A stretch of 64,000 nucleotides of DNA from Chryseobacterium paridis (GTDB lineage Bacteria; Bacteroidota; Bacteroidia; Flavobacteriales; Weeksellaceae), in contig NZ_JAENHK010000010.1 in the NCBI RefSeq assembly GCF_016595215.1, forward strand, positions 1,163,390-1,227,389, written 5' to 3'. The notes beneath the pieces are model-generated. The model saw nothing but the letters and a program-made list of their open reading frames with translations. It had not been told where the DNA came from and searched no databases. Numbering within the stretch: position 1 is the stretch's first letter; every line of letters begins with the position of its first letter. Shown piece by piece: positions 1 to 8,830 of the stretch. The position numbers were made by a program, and so were the translations under genes.

Positions 1-465
1 TACATCTGTTCAGTTTTTCATGACCTTGGGCTTACACCACATTATAGCAGTCCTGATAAGCGTTTCGAAGTAGATGGAGCTGATGCTGCACGTAATTTTT
101 TGAAAGGACACGGTTTATCTGACCAGACACTGCAACTTGTATGGGATGCAATTGCCTTACACACTACGCCAGGCATTGTTGAATATAAAGAAGCTGAAGC
201 AGTACTACTGAATTCGGGAGTAGCACTGGATGTCATAGGAAGAGGATATGAACATTTATCAGACAGTATTCGCAAAGAAATCACAGCTTATTTTCCACGT
301 ACTGATTTTAAGAAAATAATTATTCCTACTTTTTTTGAGGGATTCAAACATAAACCGCATACTACTTATGGTAATATGAATGCTGATATTTGCACATGCA
401 TGATCCCAGGTTTCAAAAGTCCTAATTTTTGTGATGCCATTTTACAGTCTCCGTGGGAAGAATAA
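1..465 (+). CDS. HD-domain metal-dependent phosphohydrolase-like protein (5' truncated)
   Basis: The open frame runs from the first base of the window with no start codon, so the N-terminus lies upstream; a TTG at 100 in the same frame is internal. The first visible residues include VFHDLGL, the His-Asp pair of an HD domain, and further His residues follow (IALHTTP, FKHKPHTT), as expected for a metal-binding helical domain. HD proteins are usually phosphohydrolases; members with this general look also include cyanamide hydratase-like enzymes. The substrate cannot be told from 154 residues. No signal peptide can be judged because the N-terminus is missing. A hairpin at 502-532 follows the stop codon. 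Confidence 0.75.
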   Translation, partial: YICSVFHDLGLTPHYSSPDKRFEVDGADAARNFLKGHGLSDQTLQLVWDAIALHTTPGIVEYKEAEAVLLNSGVALDVIGRGYEHLSDSIRKEITAYFPRTDFKKIIIPTFFEGFKHKPHTTYGNMNADICTCMIPGFKSPNFCDAILQSPWEE

Positions 466-501
466 AAATTTTCAATTAATCAGAGATATTATATCGAAAA
501 A

Positions 502-532
502 GAAGAGGCCGCCCATTACGGACAACCTCTTC
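502..532 (+). terminator. Hairpin downstream of the HD-domain gene
   Basis: A 7-bp perfect stem (GAAGAGG paired with CCTCTTC) has a 17-nt loop containing a further CCG/CGG pairing. It lies 37 bp after the HD gene stop and is followed by a short T/A-rich stretch. The T-run is weak. Confidence 0.5.
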
Positions 533-992
533 ATTTCAAAAAACTGACAGATGTTATTAGTTAATACCCTCTTCCATATATAATGGATTAATAATTCTAT
601 TTGAGAACTTGTAAAAGTTAAATTCCGTCAATGTCAATACCAACATTTCAGAAATGCTACTATAAAAGTTTTTGCTAAAATACAAAAATTCCTTAATTAG
701 TGACAAATTATCTAATTAAAAATACTTTAAATAAAGGATTTAAAACTATAGTATAATTCACATAAAAATGAATTATATAATTACTAAATAATTTTTTATC
801 AATTATCAGAAATCAGAAGCAGATCCATGGTACTATCATGGTACTTTGCAATCTAATTTACATTAATCCAGCAAAATTAAAACTTTATTTCACTATTAAG
901 TGTATTAAATAAATCTACAAATTAAAAATTACATGCTGTATATCAATAACTTAACATAATAAAAAAAATATCAAAAATAGGAATTATATATT
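533..992. other. AT-rich intergenic region
   Basis: About 460 bp with no supported gene on either strand. It holds a short direct repeat, CATGGTAC twice at 826-833 and 837-845 with a 3-4 base separation, of unknown meaning. The 3' end leads into the promoter of the secreted protein at 1039. Confidence 0.5.
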
Positions 993-1000
993 TATATTTG
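993..1000 (+). promoter_or_regulatory. Bacteroidetes-type -7 box
   Basis: TATATTTG matches the Bacteroidetes -7 consensus TAnnTTTG and lies 38 bp before the ATG at 1039. No clear TTTG -33 element is seen at the usual spacing. Confidence 0.4.
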
Positions 1001-1038
1001 ATAGATATCTAATATATTATTAACTATAAAAACTAATT

Positions 1039-1929
1039 ATGAAAAAACTTTCTTTTCTGGGAGTTCTGTTGGCATTATCTTCTGTAAGTGCACAGACAAC
1101 CATTTTTGAAGATAGCTTTGAAAGCTACGCAGATTTCGCTTATACAACTGGTACCGTAGGTAGCTGGACTTTAACTGACCTTGATGGTAAAAATTCGTAT
1201 ACTTTAAACGGCTCTACTTTTCCTAATCAAGGAATCCCAAAAGCTTATATTGTATTTAATAAGGCAGGACTAGTGCCTACAACTACCTCTACTCAGACAG
1301 CTGCAAGAACAGGAAATAAGGCTATGGCATGTTTTAATGCGAGTGCTCCCGCTCCACGTGTCAATAATGACTGGCTGATTAGCCCTAAGATTAATTTAGG
1401 TTCTACCGGAAACAATCTTAGTTTTTGGGTAAAATCTATACATGAAGATTATGGTGAAGAAAAGTTTAATGTTTGGGTTTCTACCACAAACACCAATACT
1501 ACAAGTTTTACTAAACTTAATTCAAGTGTCATAGTAACTCCAGCTGTTGTAGAGTATAATGAGCATACTTTTAATTTAGATGCTTATGCAGGACAAGGCG
1601 TTTATATTGCTATACAATGTGTCTCGGATGATCAGTTTGCCTTGTTTGTTGACGATTTTAAAGTTACCACTACGGGTACTTTAGGTACTTCTGAAGCGAC
1701 TAAAACTTCAGCTGGTATTTCTGTATATCCAAATCCTACATCGGATATCCTTACTATTAAATCCAAAGAAAAAGTAAATGCTATTGAAATTTTCGATATT
1801 GGAGGAAGAAAAGTAACAGCTACTTTGAATAATGATAAAGTTGATGTCAGACATTTAAGTTCTGGAAATTATATCATCAATATTGAAACTAAAAATGGTA
1901 AAACAACAGAGAAGTTCATTAAAAAATAA
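1039..1929 (+). CDS. Secreted choice-of-anchor J / cleaved adhesin-like protein with T9SS sorting domain
   Basis: A 296-residue protein with a Sec signal peptide (MKKLSFLGVLLALSSVSAQ), then a domain from about residue 22 to 210 opening with FEDSFESY and containing DWLISPKINL and LSFWVKS. That pattern is typical of the choice-of-anchor J (cleaved adhesin) beta-sandwich found in gingipain-type adhesins and many Bacteroidetes secreted proteins. Residues from about 225 form a T9SS type A sorting domain (VYPNPTSDIL, then GNYIINIET and a basic C-terminus). The protein is inferred to cross the inner membrane by Sec and the outer membrane by the type IX system, ending on the cell surface or outside. 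No catalytic domain is visible, so binding or adhesion is the simplest guess. Confidence 0.8.
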   Translation: MKKLSFLGVLLALSSVSAQTTIFEDSFESYADFAYTTGTVGSWTLTDLDGKNSYTLNGSTFPNQGIPKAYIVFNKAGLVPTTTSTQTAARTGNKAMACFNASAPAPRVNNDWLISPKINLGSTGNNLSFWVKSIHEDYGEEKFNVWVSTTNTNTTSFTKLNSSVIVTPAVVEYNEHTFNLDAYAGQGVYIAIQCVSDDQFALFVDDFKVTTTGTLGTSEATKTSAGISVYPNPTSDILTIKSKEKVNAIEIFDIGGRKVTATLNNDKVDVRHLSSGNYIINIETKNGKTTEKFIKK

Positions 1930-1952
1930 ATATTAATCCTTTTTATTATTAG

Positions 1953-1975
1953 AAAACACTCTCATGGAGTGTTTT
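1953..1975. terminator. Intrinsic terminator, probably bidirectional
   Basis: A 9-bp perfect stem (AAAACACTC with GAGTGTTTT) has a 5-nt loop followed by a T-run. It sits between the convergent genes ending at 1929 and 1990. Confidence 0.8.
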
Positions 1976-1989
1976 TTTGTTTTAAATAT

Positions 1990-3141
1990 TTAGTATTTTC
2001 TAATCTTTACACTAGAAACGCCATTTATTTTAATCTTCCTTCCTACTTTTCTCAACAATCCAGTTTTTATATCACGTTTAAATACAAAAACATTTCCACT
2101 TCCTGCATTGGTTACAATTAAAAATTTTCCAGTTTCATCTATATCAAATACTCTTAACTGCTTACCAAAAGTCCGCTGGTATCCTGCAATTTTTAATGTC
2201 CCATCTCCACGGATTGAAAAAATGGCAATGTTATTTTCTCCACCACGATTTGAAGCATACAGAAACTTTCCATCAGGGGAAATACGAACATCAGAACTTT
2301 CATAATTATCTTTAACCTCATCTGAATGAGTATTGATCCTTTGTATACTCTCCAGCTTTCCATTATCATATGAATAAGCATCCAGAGCCCCGCCTAGTTC
2401 TTCGATACAGTAAGCAAACTTGCCATTGGGATGAAAAGTAAAATGCCTGGGGCCAGTTCCTACGACGGTAGGTATAAAAGAAGGTTCAGTCGTTTGTAAA
2501 GGTTCTGTTTTATTACTTTCAAATCGATAAGACCTGATTTTATCGGCCCCCAGATCAGGAGCAAACAAGTAATTAAAATCGGGTGAAAAAACAGTGGAAT
2601 GAATATGAGAACGGTCTTGTCTATCAGAATTAATGCTCCCTTCTGTAAATTGAAAATTTTGAACCTCTGGTTGTATTTGTCCATTTTCTAAAACAGGATA
2701 CACAGAAATACTTCCTTCCGTATAATTTCCATTAACCAACCATTTTCCACTTTTATGAACGCTTACATAAACCGGATTTTCCCCACCACTCTTTTGACTG
2801 TTGATAAAAGTCAGTTTTCCATTTTCAGGATTGAATGCAAAACTGCTGACACTTCCTGCATTTTTTGTTTTACTTTCCGTACAGGCAAAAAGATATTTAC
2901 CATCTGGAGATAGCGTTAAAAATGATGGATTCAGGATACCTTTAACCGAGCTTATTTTGGTAAGCTTTCCACGAATTGTATCCATTCGATAGACGTACAA
3001 TCCTTCTGTAGTTTTATCACGATTAAAAGAACCAAAGAATACATAAGTACTCTGTGAGTATACTTGCCCACTTTTCAAAATTACAAGTATCAGCGCTAAG
3101 ATATTTTTCAATTTTTTAATTAAAAGGGAGTTGTGGTGCAA
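1990..3141 (-). CDS. Exported lactonase family (YkgB-type) beta-propeller protein
   Basis: A 383-residue protein resembling the seven-bladed propeller 6-phosphogluconolactonase family (COG2706, PF10282). Recognisable segments include YVFFGSF near the start, FLTLSPDGKYLF, GTGPRHFTFHPNGKFAY and DVRISPDGKFLYASNRG. A hydrophobic stretch (ILALILVILKSGQVYSQ) is a likely signal peptide, so unlike the cytoplasmic DevB-type pgl at 14480 this protein is probably periplasmic. It may act on a sugar lactone or may be a non-enzymatic propeller. There is no ATG start: the frame opens with TTG at 3141, and another TTG at 3111 would give a tidier signal peptide. A -7 box at 3158-3165 fits either choice. Confidence 0.75.
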   Translation of the reverse strand: MHHNSLLIKKLKNILALILVILKSGQVYSQSTYVFFGSFNRDKTTEGLYVYRMDTIRGKLTKISSVKGILNPSFLTLSPDGKYLFACTESKTKNAGSVSSFAFNPENGKLTFINSQKSGGENPVYVSVHKSGKWLVNGNYTEGSISVYPVLENGQIQPEVQNFQFTEGSINSDRQDRSHIHSTVFSPDFNYLFAPDLGADKIRSYRFESNKTEPLQTTEPSFIPTVVGTGPRHFTFHPNGKFAYCIEELGGALDAYSYDNGKLESIQRINTHSDEVKDNYESSDVRISPDGKFLYASNRGGENNIAIFSIRGDGTLKIAGYQRTFGKQLRVFDIDETGKFLIVTNAGSGNVFVFKRDIKTGLLRKVGRKIKINGVSSVKIRKY

Positions 3142-3157
3142 TAATGCCGGGAGTTGG

Positions 3158-3165
3158 CAAATTTA
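3158..3165 (-). promoter_or_regulatory. -7 box of the lactonase gene
   Basis: Read on the minus strand this is TAAATTTG, matching TAnnTTTG, 16 bp before the TTG at 3141. No convincing -33 element is seen. Confidence 0.35.
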
Positions 3166-3461
3166 AACAATGTCTTCATTCAATGGGTAAAAATGTTTAA
3201 TAAAATTGAACCGCACAGTGATTTCAGAAACCAATATCATACATAAAGACAGAAGCCAATCATTGGATTATTATCCTAAACTATTATTGCAACTATCATA
3301 AGCTTCTCTATTCTACAAGACTTGTATAAAAGATTACACTTACTTGATAATTCTACACACCTGTGAATTTTGTCTTTAACATCCGGCTAGACAATCCTAC
3401 ATTTAAATAATAAAATATTAAACCGCAAACTCAAAAAATATTAACCAAAACTATTTTAATT
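3166..3461. other. Intergenic region between divergent genes
   Basis: Nearly 300 bp between the lactonase gene and the DNRLRE protein gene. It must hold promoters for both. Apart from the lactonase -7 box no element, RNA gene or coding remnant could be identified. Confidence 0.4.
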
Positions 3462-4562
3462 ATGAAAAAAATAATCATAACCATGAGTACTCTTATGATT
3501 AGTACCATCTCCTACTCGCAGACTTCAGTCACCTTTAAACCCGGACCTACTGTAGGCGAAGATGCAACAATCTGGCAACTGGAAGGCAAATGCAAACCTA
3601 CTGGGCTACCACAAACACCAGCTTTAATGAACTGGGGAAGCAATAAAGAAATGGCTGTCACTGCATGGACCTGGAGGGATGCAGGTTGCGCTCAGGGAGC
3701 ACAAAGATCCCTCATCCGATTCAAAGATCTAAATACTTTAATGGTTCCCAATTATATCACTCAAATTGTCTCAGCGAAGCTAAGGCTATTTACACCAAAT
3801 CCAACTACGGAGGGATATGGTAACAACTATTATCCTGGCACACCACTTCCCAACCCTAACCCAGGCTGGATCCAAAGGGTTCTTCCAGGAAATAATGTCG
3901 CTACAAGCCCAAATAACTGGAATGAGAATACAGTAACCTGGAATACACAGCCACCAGTAGATCTGAATAGTCTCATTCTTTATGTAATACCAAGCACAAA
4001 TGCAAGATATGGATTTATACAAGAGGTAGATGTGACCAATATTACACAGCAAATAGTTAATGAATTGACTTATGATCCTTATGCTAATAATGGTTTTAGA
4101 CTTTCATTACAAGATGAGATCTATTATAGATCACAAATCTATGCATCCAGTGATAATGCAAACTCTAATTTGTGGCCTGAATTGGTAGTTACTTATAATT
4201 TAATATTGAGAAAATCAGCACCAACAGAAGATCAGCCTATAATGCAAATGCCGGCTCAGGATGATCCTACTAAAGGTATGAATTCAAGCAGACAAGAGGT
4301 AAAGTCTGGGGACACTAAGGTTAGCATTGTTCCTAATCCTACAGTTTCGGGCTGGAATATTAACATCCCTTCACCAAAAGAAACAACAGTTACAGTAAAT
4401 GTTTATGACTCTTCAAGCAAAAAAATAAATACAGATATACATCATCTGAATAGTGGAGTTAACACTCTTTATCTCTCCGCTGAAAAATTAGTTTCCGGCA
4501 TCTATTTTATCGAAGTCAAAGGTTCTGGGATCAATATAAATGAAAAAGCAATTAAACGTTAA
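3462..4562 (+). CDS. Secreted DNRLRE-domain protein with T9SS sorting domain
   Basis: A 366-residue protein with signal peptide MKKIIITMSTLMISTISYSQ. Residues about 22 to 250 look like a DNRLRE (disaggregatase-related) beta-sandwich: an SLIRFKDL strand, SAKLRLF, the NWNENTVTWNTQP motif, and a closing LWPELVVTY strand. Such domains usually bind carbohydrate or serve as structural modules on surface proteins. The C-terminus from about residue 285 is a T9SS type A sorting domain (IVPNPTVSGW, LVSGIYFIEV, basic end). A linker rich in Gln, Pro and Asp joins the two. No enzyme domain is present, so the role is probably adhesive or structural at the cell surface. Confidence 0.75.
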   Translation: MKKIIITMSTLMISTISYSQTSVTFKPGPTVGEDATIWQLEGKCKPTGLPQTPALMNWGSNKEMAVTAWTWRDAGCAQGAQRSLIRFKDLNTLMVPNYITQIVSAKLRLFTPNPTTEGYGNNYYPGTPLPNPNPGWIQRVLPGNNVATSPNNWNENTVTWNTQPPVDLNSLILYVIPSTNARYGFIQEVDVTNITQQIVNELTYDPYANNGFRLSLQDEIYYRSQIYASSDNANSNLWPELVVTYNLILRKSAPTEDQPIMQMPAQDDPTKGMNSSRQEVKSGDTKVSIVPNPTVSGWNINIPSPKETTVTVNVYDSSSKKINTDIHHLNSGVNTLYLSAEKLVSGIYFIEVKGSGININEKAIKR

Positions 4563-4577
4563 CCTCATTAAATAAAA

Positions 4578-4598
4578 ACTTCCCCATTAAGGGGAAGT
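4578..4598 (-). terminator. Intrinsic terminator of the DinB-like gene
   Basis: An 8-bp GC-rich stem (ACTTCCCC with GGGGAAGT) has a 5-nt loop. The T-run follows on the minus strand, so it best serves the minus gene ending at 4742, though it also lies just past the plus gene. Confidence 0.65.
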
Positions 4599-4741
4599 CT
4601 ACGATAGTAAATGATGAAAATTATTATTAGATAAATTGTTGATTCAAATGTATAAAGAGATCTTCACTTTATTTATGATTGAAATCATATACTAGGGAAT
4701 TATCAATTTTTAGCGATTTATTACCAACGTCTTACTCTTTA

Positions 4742-5251
4742 TTATTTTTGATGTATAAAATAAGTTGCCAAATCTGTATTGGAAAATCCAGTAAAATTCG
4801 CTTGACGTAGCAATGTTACTAGTTGTCCCCTGTGATATGTAGCGTGGTTAACATAATGAGGTAGTGTTTGCCAAAACGACATTTGCGCTTCTCCGCCTCT
4901 TTGATATTTAATGTTGATTGATCGTTTATAATCATCTTCCGGATAGCTTTCTATAAAGCTTTTTATGTCAACGGATGCTTTTTTCCAGATTTCTATCAGT
5001 TCATTTTTCGTCCCCTTAAATTCAGCGGATAAATAAATCGGATCAGGGGCATTTGTCCAAAAGTCAATCCAAATTTTTTTGGCACTAACCATATGGACAA
5101 CAGTTTGTTTAATACTGGGAAAACTACTGGCAACAGGGCGCTCCCATTGCTTATCATTCAATTGATCAAGCCACTCCATCGTAAGATTATCTGCCCAATT
5201 GTTGTAATTAACCAATTCTAAAAAAAACTTTTTTGTCATTTTACTTTTCAT
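4742..5251 (-). CDS. DinB-family four-helix protein
   Basis: A 169-residue soluble protein with the DinB/YfiT helical-bundle pattern: an early LVNYNNWADNLTMEWL helix, a metal-ligand His in VVHMVSAKKIW, and the second histidine pair in HATYHRGQLVTLLR near residue 140. Three histidines arranged like this bind a divalent metal in DinB-like enzymes, several of which are thiol-dependent transferases; the actual reaction here is unknown. Start chosen at the first ATG; a second in-frame ATG five codons on is also possible. A -7 box at 5265-5272 supports its own promoter, although the AraC regulator gene lies just upstream on the same strand. Confidence 0.75.
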   Translation of the reverse strand: MKSKMTKKFFLELVNYNNWADNLTMEWLDQLNDKQWERPVASSFPSIKQTVVHMVSAKKIWIDFWTNAPDPIYLSAEFKGTKNELIEIWKKASVDIKSFIESYPEDDYKRSINIKYQRGGEAQMSFWQTLPHYVNHATYHRGQLVTLLRQANFTGFSNTDLATYFIHQK

Positions 5252-5264
5252 TTTAAGTTCAATA

Positions 5265-5272
5265 CAAAAATA
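5265..5272 (-). promoter_or_regulatory. -7 box of the DinB-like gene
   Basis: Minus-strand TATTTTTG matches TAnnTTTG and lies 13 bp before the ATG at 5251, within the short gap after the upstream AraC gene. Confidence 0.4.
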
Positions 5273-5299
5273 AGTTTAGGGAAGGCTATAAAGCTGTAG

Positions 5300-6181
5300 T
5301 TAATCGTTCAAAAGCTGTTTGTAAACGTTCATTTTTTGTTGTTGAAATTGTCTTGGGCTTATTCCATATATCCGCTTAAATGATTGAGAAAAACTTGAAT
5401 GATTTTCATAACCTACTTCGTAAAATACTTCACTCGGATTTTTGTTTTGTAATAATAAGGATGTTGCTATTTCCATTTTCTTTTGTAAGAAATATTTACT
5501 TGGCACCATATTGTAAAGTCTTAGAAACTTTCTTTTAAAAGTAGAAACGCTTGTATGACACAGAAAGGCCAATTCATCTAATGTAAGATTGTTAGTGAGA
5601 TTTTTTTCAACTGCTTTCTTAATTTCAATATCTGAATATTCTTCGAGTTTTCTTGTCTGGAATGATAAGATAGTTCTGGGATATTTTTCAAGGAGATATA
5701 GCATTAATTCTTCAAATTTTAGTTGCAGCATTTTTGCTGAAATAGAAGATGATTTTTGTTGAATTAATTTAAGTGATTCAATGTAATTATTAATGAATTC
5801 ATCCTTTTCAAATACAAGGAAAGGTTCTTCAACTTTTTCAGCAGATATGAAGATATGTTTAATGATATTATAATATTTAATAAAAAAATTGGCTAATGCA
5901 TCATCGTTAAAAAAGAATAAAATACTCCTGTATTCGTCATCAACAGAAAGTTTCTCTGTCATTAAACAATTATTCGAAGAAAGAATCGCAAATTGATCAT
6001 CTGTAATCGTTGTTGCTTTATTTGCATAATGCACTACTTTTTCACCCTTTTCTAAAAAATTAATAAAATTTTCCTGAAGAAGTATTTTATTTCTTTGAGC
6101 CTGTTCATTCGAAATGTAGCTATACGTCCTAAGAGCATCTTTTTCTGGTTCTTTGTTCACATGTTGTTTGATCGCTTCCAT
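5300..6181 (-). CDS. AraC-family transcriptional regulator
   Basis: A 293-residue protein. The last 100 residues are an AraC/XylS double helix-turn-helix: LTLDELAFLCHTSVSTFKRKF for the first HTH and EVFYEVGYENHSSFSQSFKR with the following ISPRQF for the second. The N-terminal 180 residues look like a cupin-less effector domain of the ExsA-like type; the ligand is unknown. It is encoded 48 bp upstream of the DinB-like gene on the same strand, so that gene is a possible target. A TACATTTG -7 box lies 38 bp upstream of the start. Confidence 0.85.
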   Translation of the reverse strand: MEAIKQHVNKEPEKDALRTYSYISNEQAQRNKILLQENFINFLEKGEKVVHYANKATTITDDQFAILSSNNCLMTEKLSVDDEYRSILFFFNDDALANFFIKYYNIIKHIFISAEKVEEPFLVFEKDEFINNYIESLKLIQQKSSSISAKMLQLKFEELMLYLLEKYPRTILSFQTRKLEEYSDIEIKKAVEKNLTNNLTLDELAFLCHTSVSTFKRKFLRLYNMVPSKYFLQKKMEIATSLLLQNKNPSEVFYEVGYENHSSFSQSFKRIYGISPRQFQQQKMNVYKQLLND

Positions 6182-6219
6182 AATTCATCTGATATCTTAG
6201 ATGAGGATTCAGTTATATA

Positions 6220-6227
6220 CAAATGTA
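6220..6227 (-). promoter_or_regulatory. -7 box of the AraC regulator gene
   Basis: Minus-strand TACATTTG matches TAnnTTTG exactly, 38 bp upstream of the ATG. Confidence 0.4.
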
Positions 6228-6254
6228 AGAAACAGAATTTATTCTCAGGGAATT

Positions 6255-7562
6255 TTAGTTTTTACTGAGACGCTCTATAATTAATGACGAAAAGCATTTC
6301 ACTCCCGTTCTGATACTTTCTTCATCAACCTGAAAATTAGGCGAATGATTCATTGCAATTATTCCTTTTTCAAAATTAGAACCCCCAAGCAGAAAGTATA
6401 CACCAGGTACTTTTTGCTGAAAATAAGCAAAATCATCATTAAAAAAAGGAACCTGTCCATAATCTGGTGCAACTGCATCCTTCCCATAAATCTTTTGAAT
6501 CGTCTTAATGGCAATATTCGTCAATTTTTCATCATTCATAACCGTTGGATTTCCTTGAGTAAAGAAAACAGAAACAAGCTGATTCTTATATCCCCCATCT
6601 TCAATGATCTTTTTAACTTTAGGAATTATCCCATCCAGATTAGATGCATTGGTTTCATACAAATATGCATCAAGAAACAGATGATCGTTTTTAGAATACG
6701 TATTGAATTTATCATCTATGATAAGGTAATCTTTGAAAATGGTATTGGGGCTTGTTAATCCTATGGTAGGATCAACTATCTGCTGAATCTCCCACGGTTT
6801 GCTATTATTAGTTGCACGCGATAAAGAATTGTAGATCTTTTTTGTCAATCCTTTTACTTCTTCCGTTGACAATTCATTTTTTAATTCTATCCTTATTTTT
6901 TTCTGATAAGCAAAGACCTCATTAGGTTTAACCATTATTTGTCCGACTGGTAAAGCAGTTACATGCAGGCCGTATACCTCATCAGGACCTATTTTAGAAA
7001 ACAACTCACTATCTACTATCCCCTTAGCTCCTTTAAAGGTTTCTTCTTCTGGTTGAAAAATAAAATAAACCGTTCCTTTCAGAGATTTTCGATTTTGGGC
7101 AAGAACTTCAGCGATTCCTAATCCAATGGCCATATGAACATCATGACCACAACCATGCTGAATACCTTTTATTTTTGATTTAAAAGCCACAGGGTCCGGG
7201 TAATCGTTGGGAAGTGCATCCATATCAGATCTCCAAACTATTTTCTTTCCCGTCTTATCTCCCTTTAAGATTCCGATCACAGCATGACCATAAACATCTG
7301 TTTTCACTTCAAGTCCCAAGTCTGTCAAGTATTGTTGTATGAACTTTTGAGTTTGTACTTCCTGACCAGCCAATTCGGGATTTTCATGAAGATCTCTCCT
7401 GATCCCTAACAGTTTTTTAAAGATCTGATCTGTTTCGGACTGAATAGATTGGTGAGCTGATCTTAATGGAGTACTTGGCTCTGGCATTACTTTATTTTTC
7501 AATTCTTGTGCAGATGCAATAGAAGTAATAAGACAAATTACGCTTAATAAAAGTTCTTTCAT
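6255..7562 (-). CDS. Exported M20-family amidohydrolase (peptidase/aminoacylase type)
   Basis: A 435-residue metallohydrolase with signal peptide MKELLLSVICLITSIASAQ, so probably periplasmic. It shows the M20D amidohydrolase pattern: RRDLHENPELAGQE, the metal-binding HGCGHDVHMA segment around residues 137-146 (Cys and His ligands), and the catalytic PEEETFKGAKG near residue 172. A late H in MNHSPNF is the usual last metal ligand. Family members hydrolyse N-acyl amino acids, hippurate or related amides using two Zn or Mn ions. The gene stands alone, with about 240 bp to its upstream neighbour. Confidence 0.85.
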   Translation of the reverse strand: MKELLLSVICLITSIASAQELKNKVMPEPSTPLRSAHQSIQSETDQIFKKLLGIRRDLHENPELAGQEVQTQKFIQQYLTDLGLEVKTDVYGHAVIGILKGDKTGKKIVWRSDMDALPNDYPDPVAFKSKIKGIQHGCGHDVHMAIGLGIAEVLAQNRKSLKGTVYFIFQPEEETFKGAKGIVDSELFSKIGPDEVYGLHVTALPVGQIMVKPNEVFAYQKKIRIELKNELSTEEVKGLTKKIYNSLSRATNNSKPWEIQQIVDPTIGLTSPNTIFKDYLIIDDKFNTYSKNDHLFLDAYLYETNASNLDGIIPKVKKIIEDGGYKNQLVSVFFTQGNPTVMNDEKLTNIAIKTIQKIYGKDAVAPDYGQVPFFNDDFAYFQQKVPGVYFLLGGSNFEKGIIAMNHSPNFQVDEESIRTGVKCFSSLIIERLSKN

Positions 7563-7799
7563 GGTAAGGTTGATATAATTTAAGTATATAATCTACTGAT
7601 ATGTATTAAGAACAATTATACTGTTAATTTTATTACATCTTGATTATTTTTTATTCTATAAATGCTTTGTCATTCGCGCAATATTAGAAGATTCAAAGAG
7701 GACTTTTTTATCTGATATAAAAATAAAACCCAGAAAATCAAATTCCCGGGTTATAATTTATTGGTTGTTTTAGAGTTTTTATTATTAATAAAGAGCCAA

Positions 7800-8153
7800 T
7801 CATTGTATCTCATGCTTCTCGTTATGTCCTTTATTGTCTATACTTATCTTTCCACCTGTCCCGCACATACAAAAAGAATCTTCCGTGAGAATTTTGTATG
7901 TGTTAATTGTATCTTTTTCTGCTACTTTATCCCAAGCTATCGGTGCAGGAATACAAGGTAAAAATCCGCCTGGCGTTGGTTTAAGTTTACATTGTCCAAA
8001 AGGTTTTATATTGACCATCGCCTGCTTGTCCTGTTCAGTTGCAATTACTTTACCTTCAGCAGTAGAAAAATCCTGACTCGTAACGGTCAAATTACTAGGA
8101 ATAGTTCCCTGGTTACAGGATAATTGGGCGGTATCTGTGATTTTTTGAGGCAT
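7800..8153 (-). CDS. DUF4280 PAAR-like protein (T6SS spike tip)
   Basis: A 117-residue protein with the DUF4280 pattern: LSCNQGTIPSNLTV near the N-terminus, then Cys- and Pro-rich turns (GQCKLKP, GGFLPCIPAPI) and a late CMCGTGGKISI. DUF4280 proteins are PAAR-like and are expected to cap the VgrG spike of type VI systems, where conserved Cys may bind a metal. It is the third gene of a minus-strand cluster, 21 bp after the lipoprotein gene and downstream of the VgrG-protease gene, which supports a role in loading that spike. The PAAR-like unit fills the whole protein; no toxin extension is present. Confidence 0.8.
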   Translation of the reverse strand: MPQKITDTAQLSCNQGTIPSNLTVTSQDFSTAEGKVIATEQDKQAMVNIKPFGQCKLKPTPGGFLPCIPAPIAWDKVAEKDTINTYKILTEDSFCMCGTGGKISIDNKGHNEKHEIQ

Positions 8154-8174
8154 TACAAATAAAATTTGAAATCA

Positions 8175-8819
8175 TCATTTCGGGGTTGCTATTTCCTTTT
8201 GCTTCCATTCTTTTCCTGTAGCATCATCAATAATAAAACTATATTCAGGTTTTGAAAGCCACTCTCCATCTATCAATTTACTGTTAAGAACATTGATCTG
8301 ATAGTATTTTTTAATCGAAGCATTCGGTGTGTCATACCTTAAAGCAACTGCCTGCCTGGTATCATTTATGTCTATCTTTTTCTCCTTTAATACAATATCA
8401 CGGATCTGTCCGAATGAATGTGTAAAGCTTTTATCAAAATTGATTTCTTTGATTATTTTACCACTCTTATCATAATCTTTAATTTCAATTCCTGAATCAT
8501 TAAATCTTGTGATTTCACCTTGCAACATTCCATTATCGTAATATGTATAAATATATTGAAATGGGCTAAACTCCTTTGTAATCTCTCTTTGATATGTTTT
8601 TATGTTTTGTGTGGCATCACTTGTAACATCTAGCTCTCTGGCTTCAGAATTATCCGATAATCGATACCGATATTCATCTGGAAATCCTTGTTTCCCTTTA
8701 TTGTCTTCAAATTTTTTTATACTAAATGTTTTCATTGCTTTTGAATTAAATACGTTATTCTTTTGTCCATTACAACCTAATGCACTCATTAAAGCTATTA
8801 TTAAAAATATATTTCTCAT
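8175..8819 (-). CDS. Lipoprotein with MORN-like segment, candidate immunity protein
   Basis: A 214-residue protein whose N-terminus ends in a lipobox (SALGC, lipidated Cys about 16). The middle carries a repeat-like stretch with YYDNGMLQGEI, FNDSGIEIKDYD and KSGKIIKEINFD, resembling MORN/YwqK-type repeats. The C-terminal half has no recognised domain. It lies 11 bp downstream of the VgrG-metalloprotease gene and 21 bp upstream of the DUF4280 gene. A membrane-anchored periplasmic protein directly after a toxin-bearing VgrG is well placed to be its immunity protein; this is inference from position and localisation, not from a recognised immunity family. A structural or assembly role in the T6SS tip is the alternative. 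Confidence 0.6.
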   Translation of the reverse strand: MRNIFLIIALMSALGCNGQKNNVFNSKAMKTFSIKKFEDNKGKQGFPDEYRYRLSDNSEARELDVTSDATQNIKTYQREITKEFSPFQYIYTYYDNGMLQGEITRFNDSGIEIKDYDKSGKIIKEINFDKSFTHSFGQIRDIVLKEKKIDINDTRQAVALRYDTPNASIKKYYQINVLNSKLIDGEWLSKPEYSFIIDDATGKEWKQKEIATPK

Positions 8820-8830
8820 ATACGTTTTTT

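Noticed and set aside
6345..6758. A 137-residue plus-strand open frame
   Set aside because: It is antisense to the M20 amidohydrolase gene, which has clear motifs and a signal peptide; the plus frame has no recognisable protein features.
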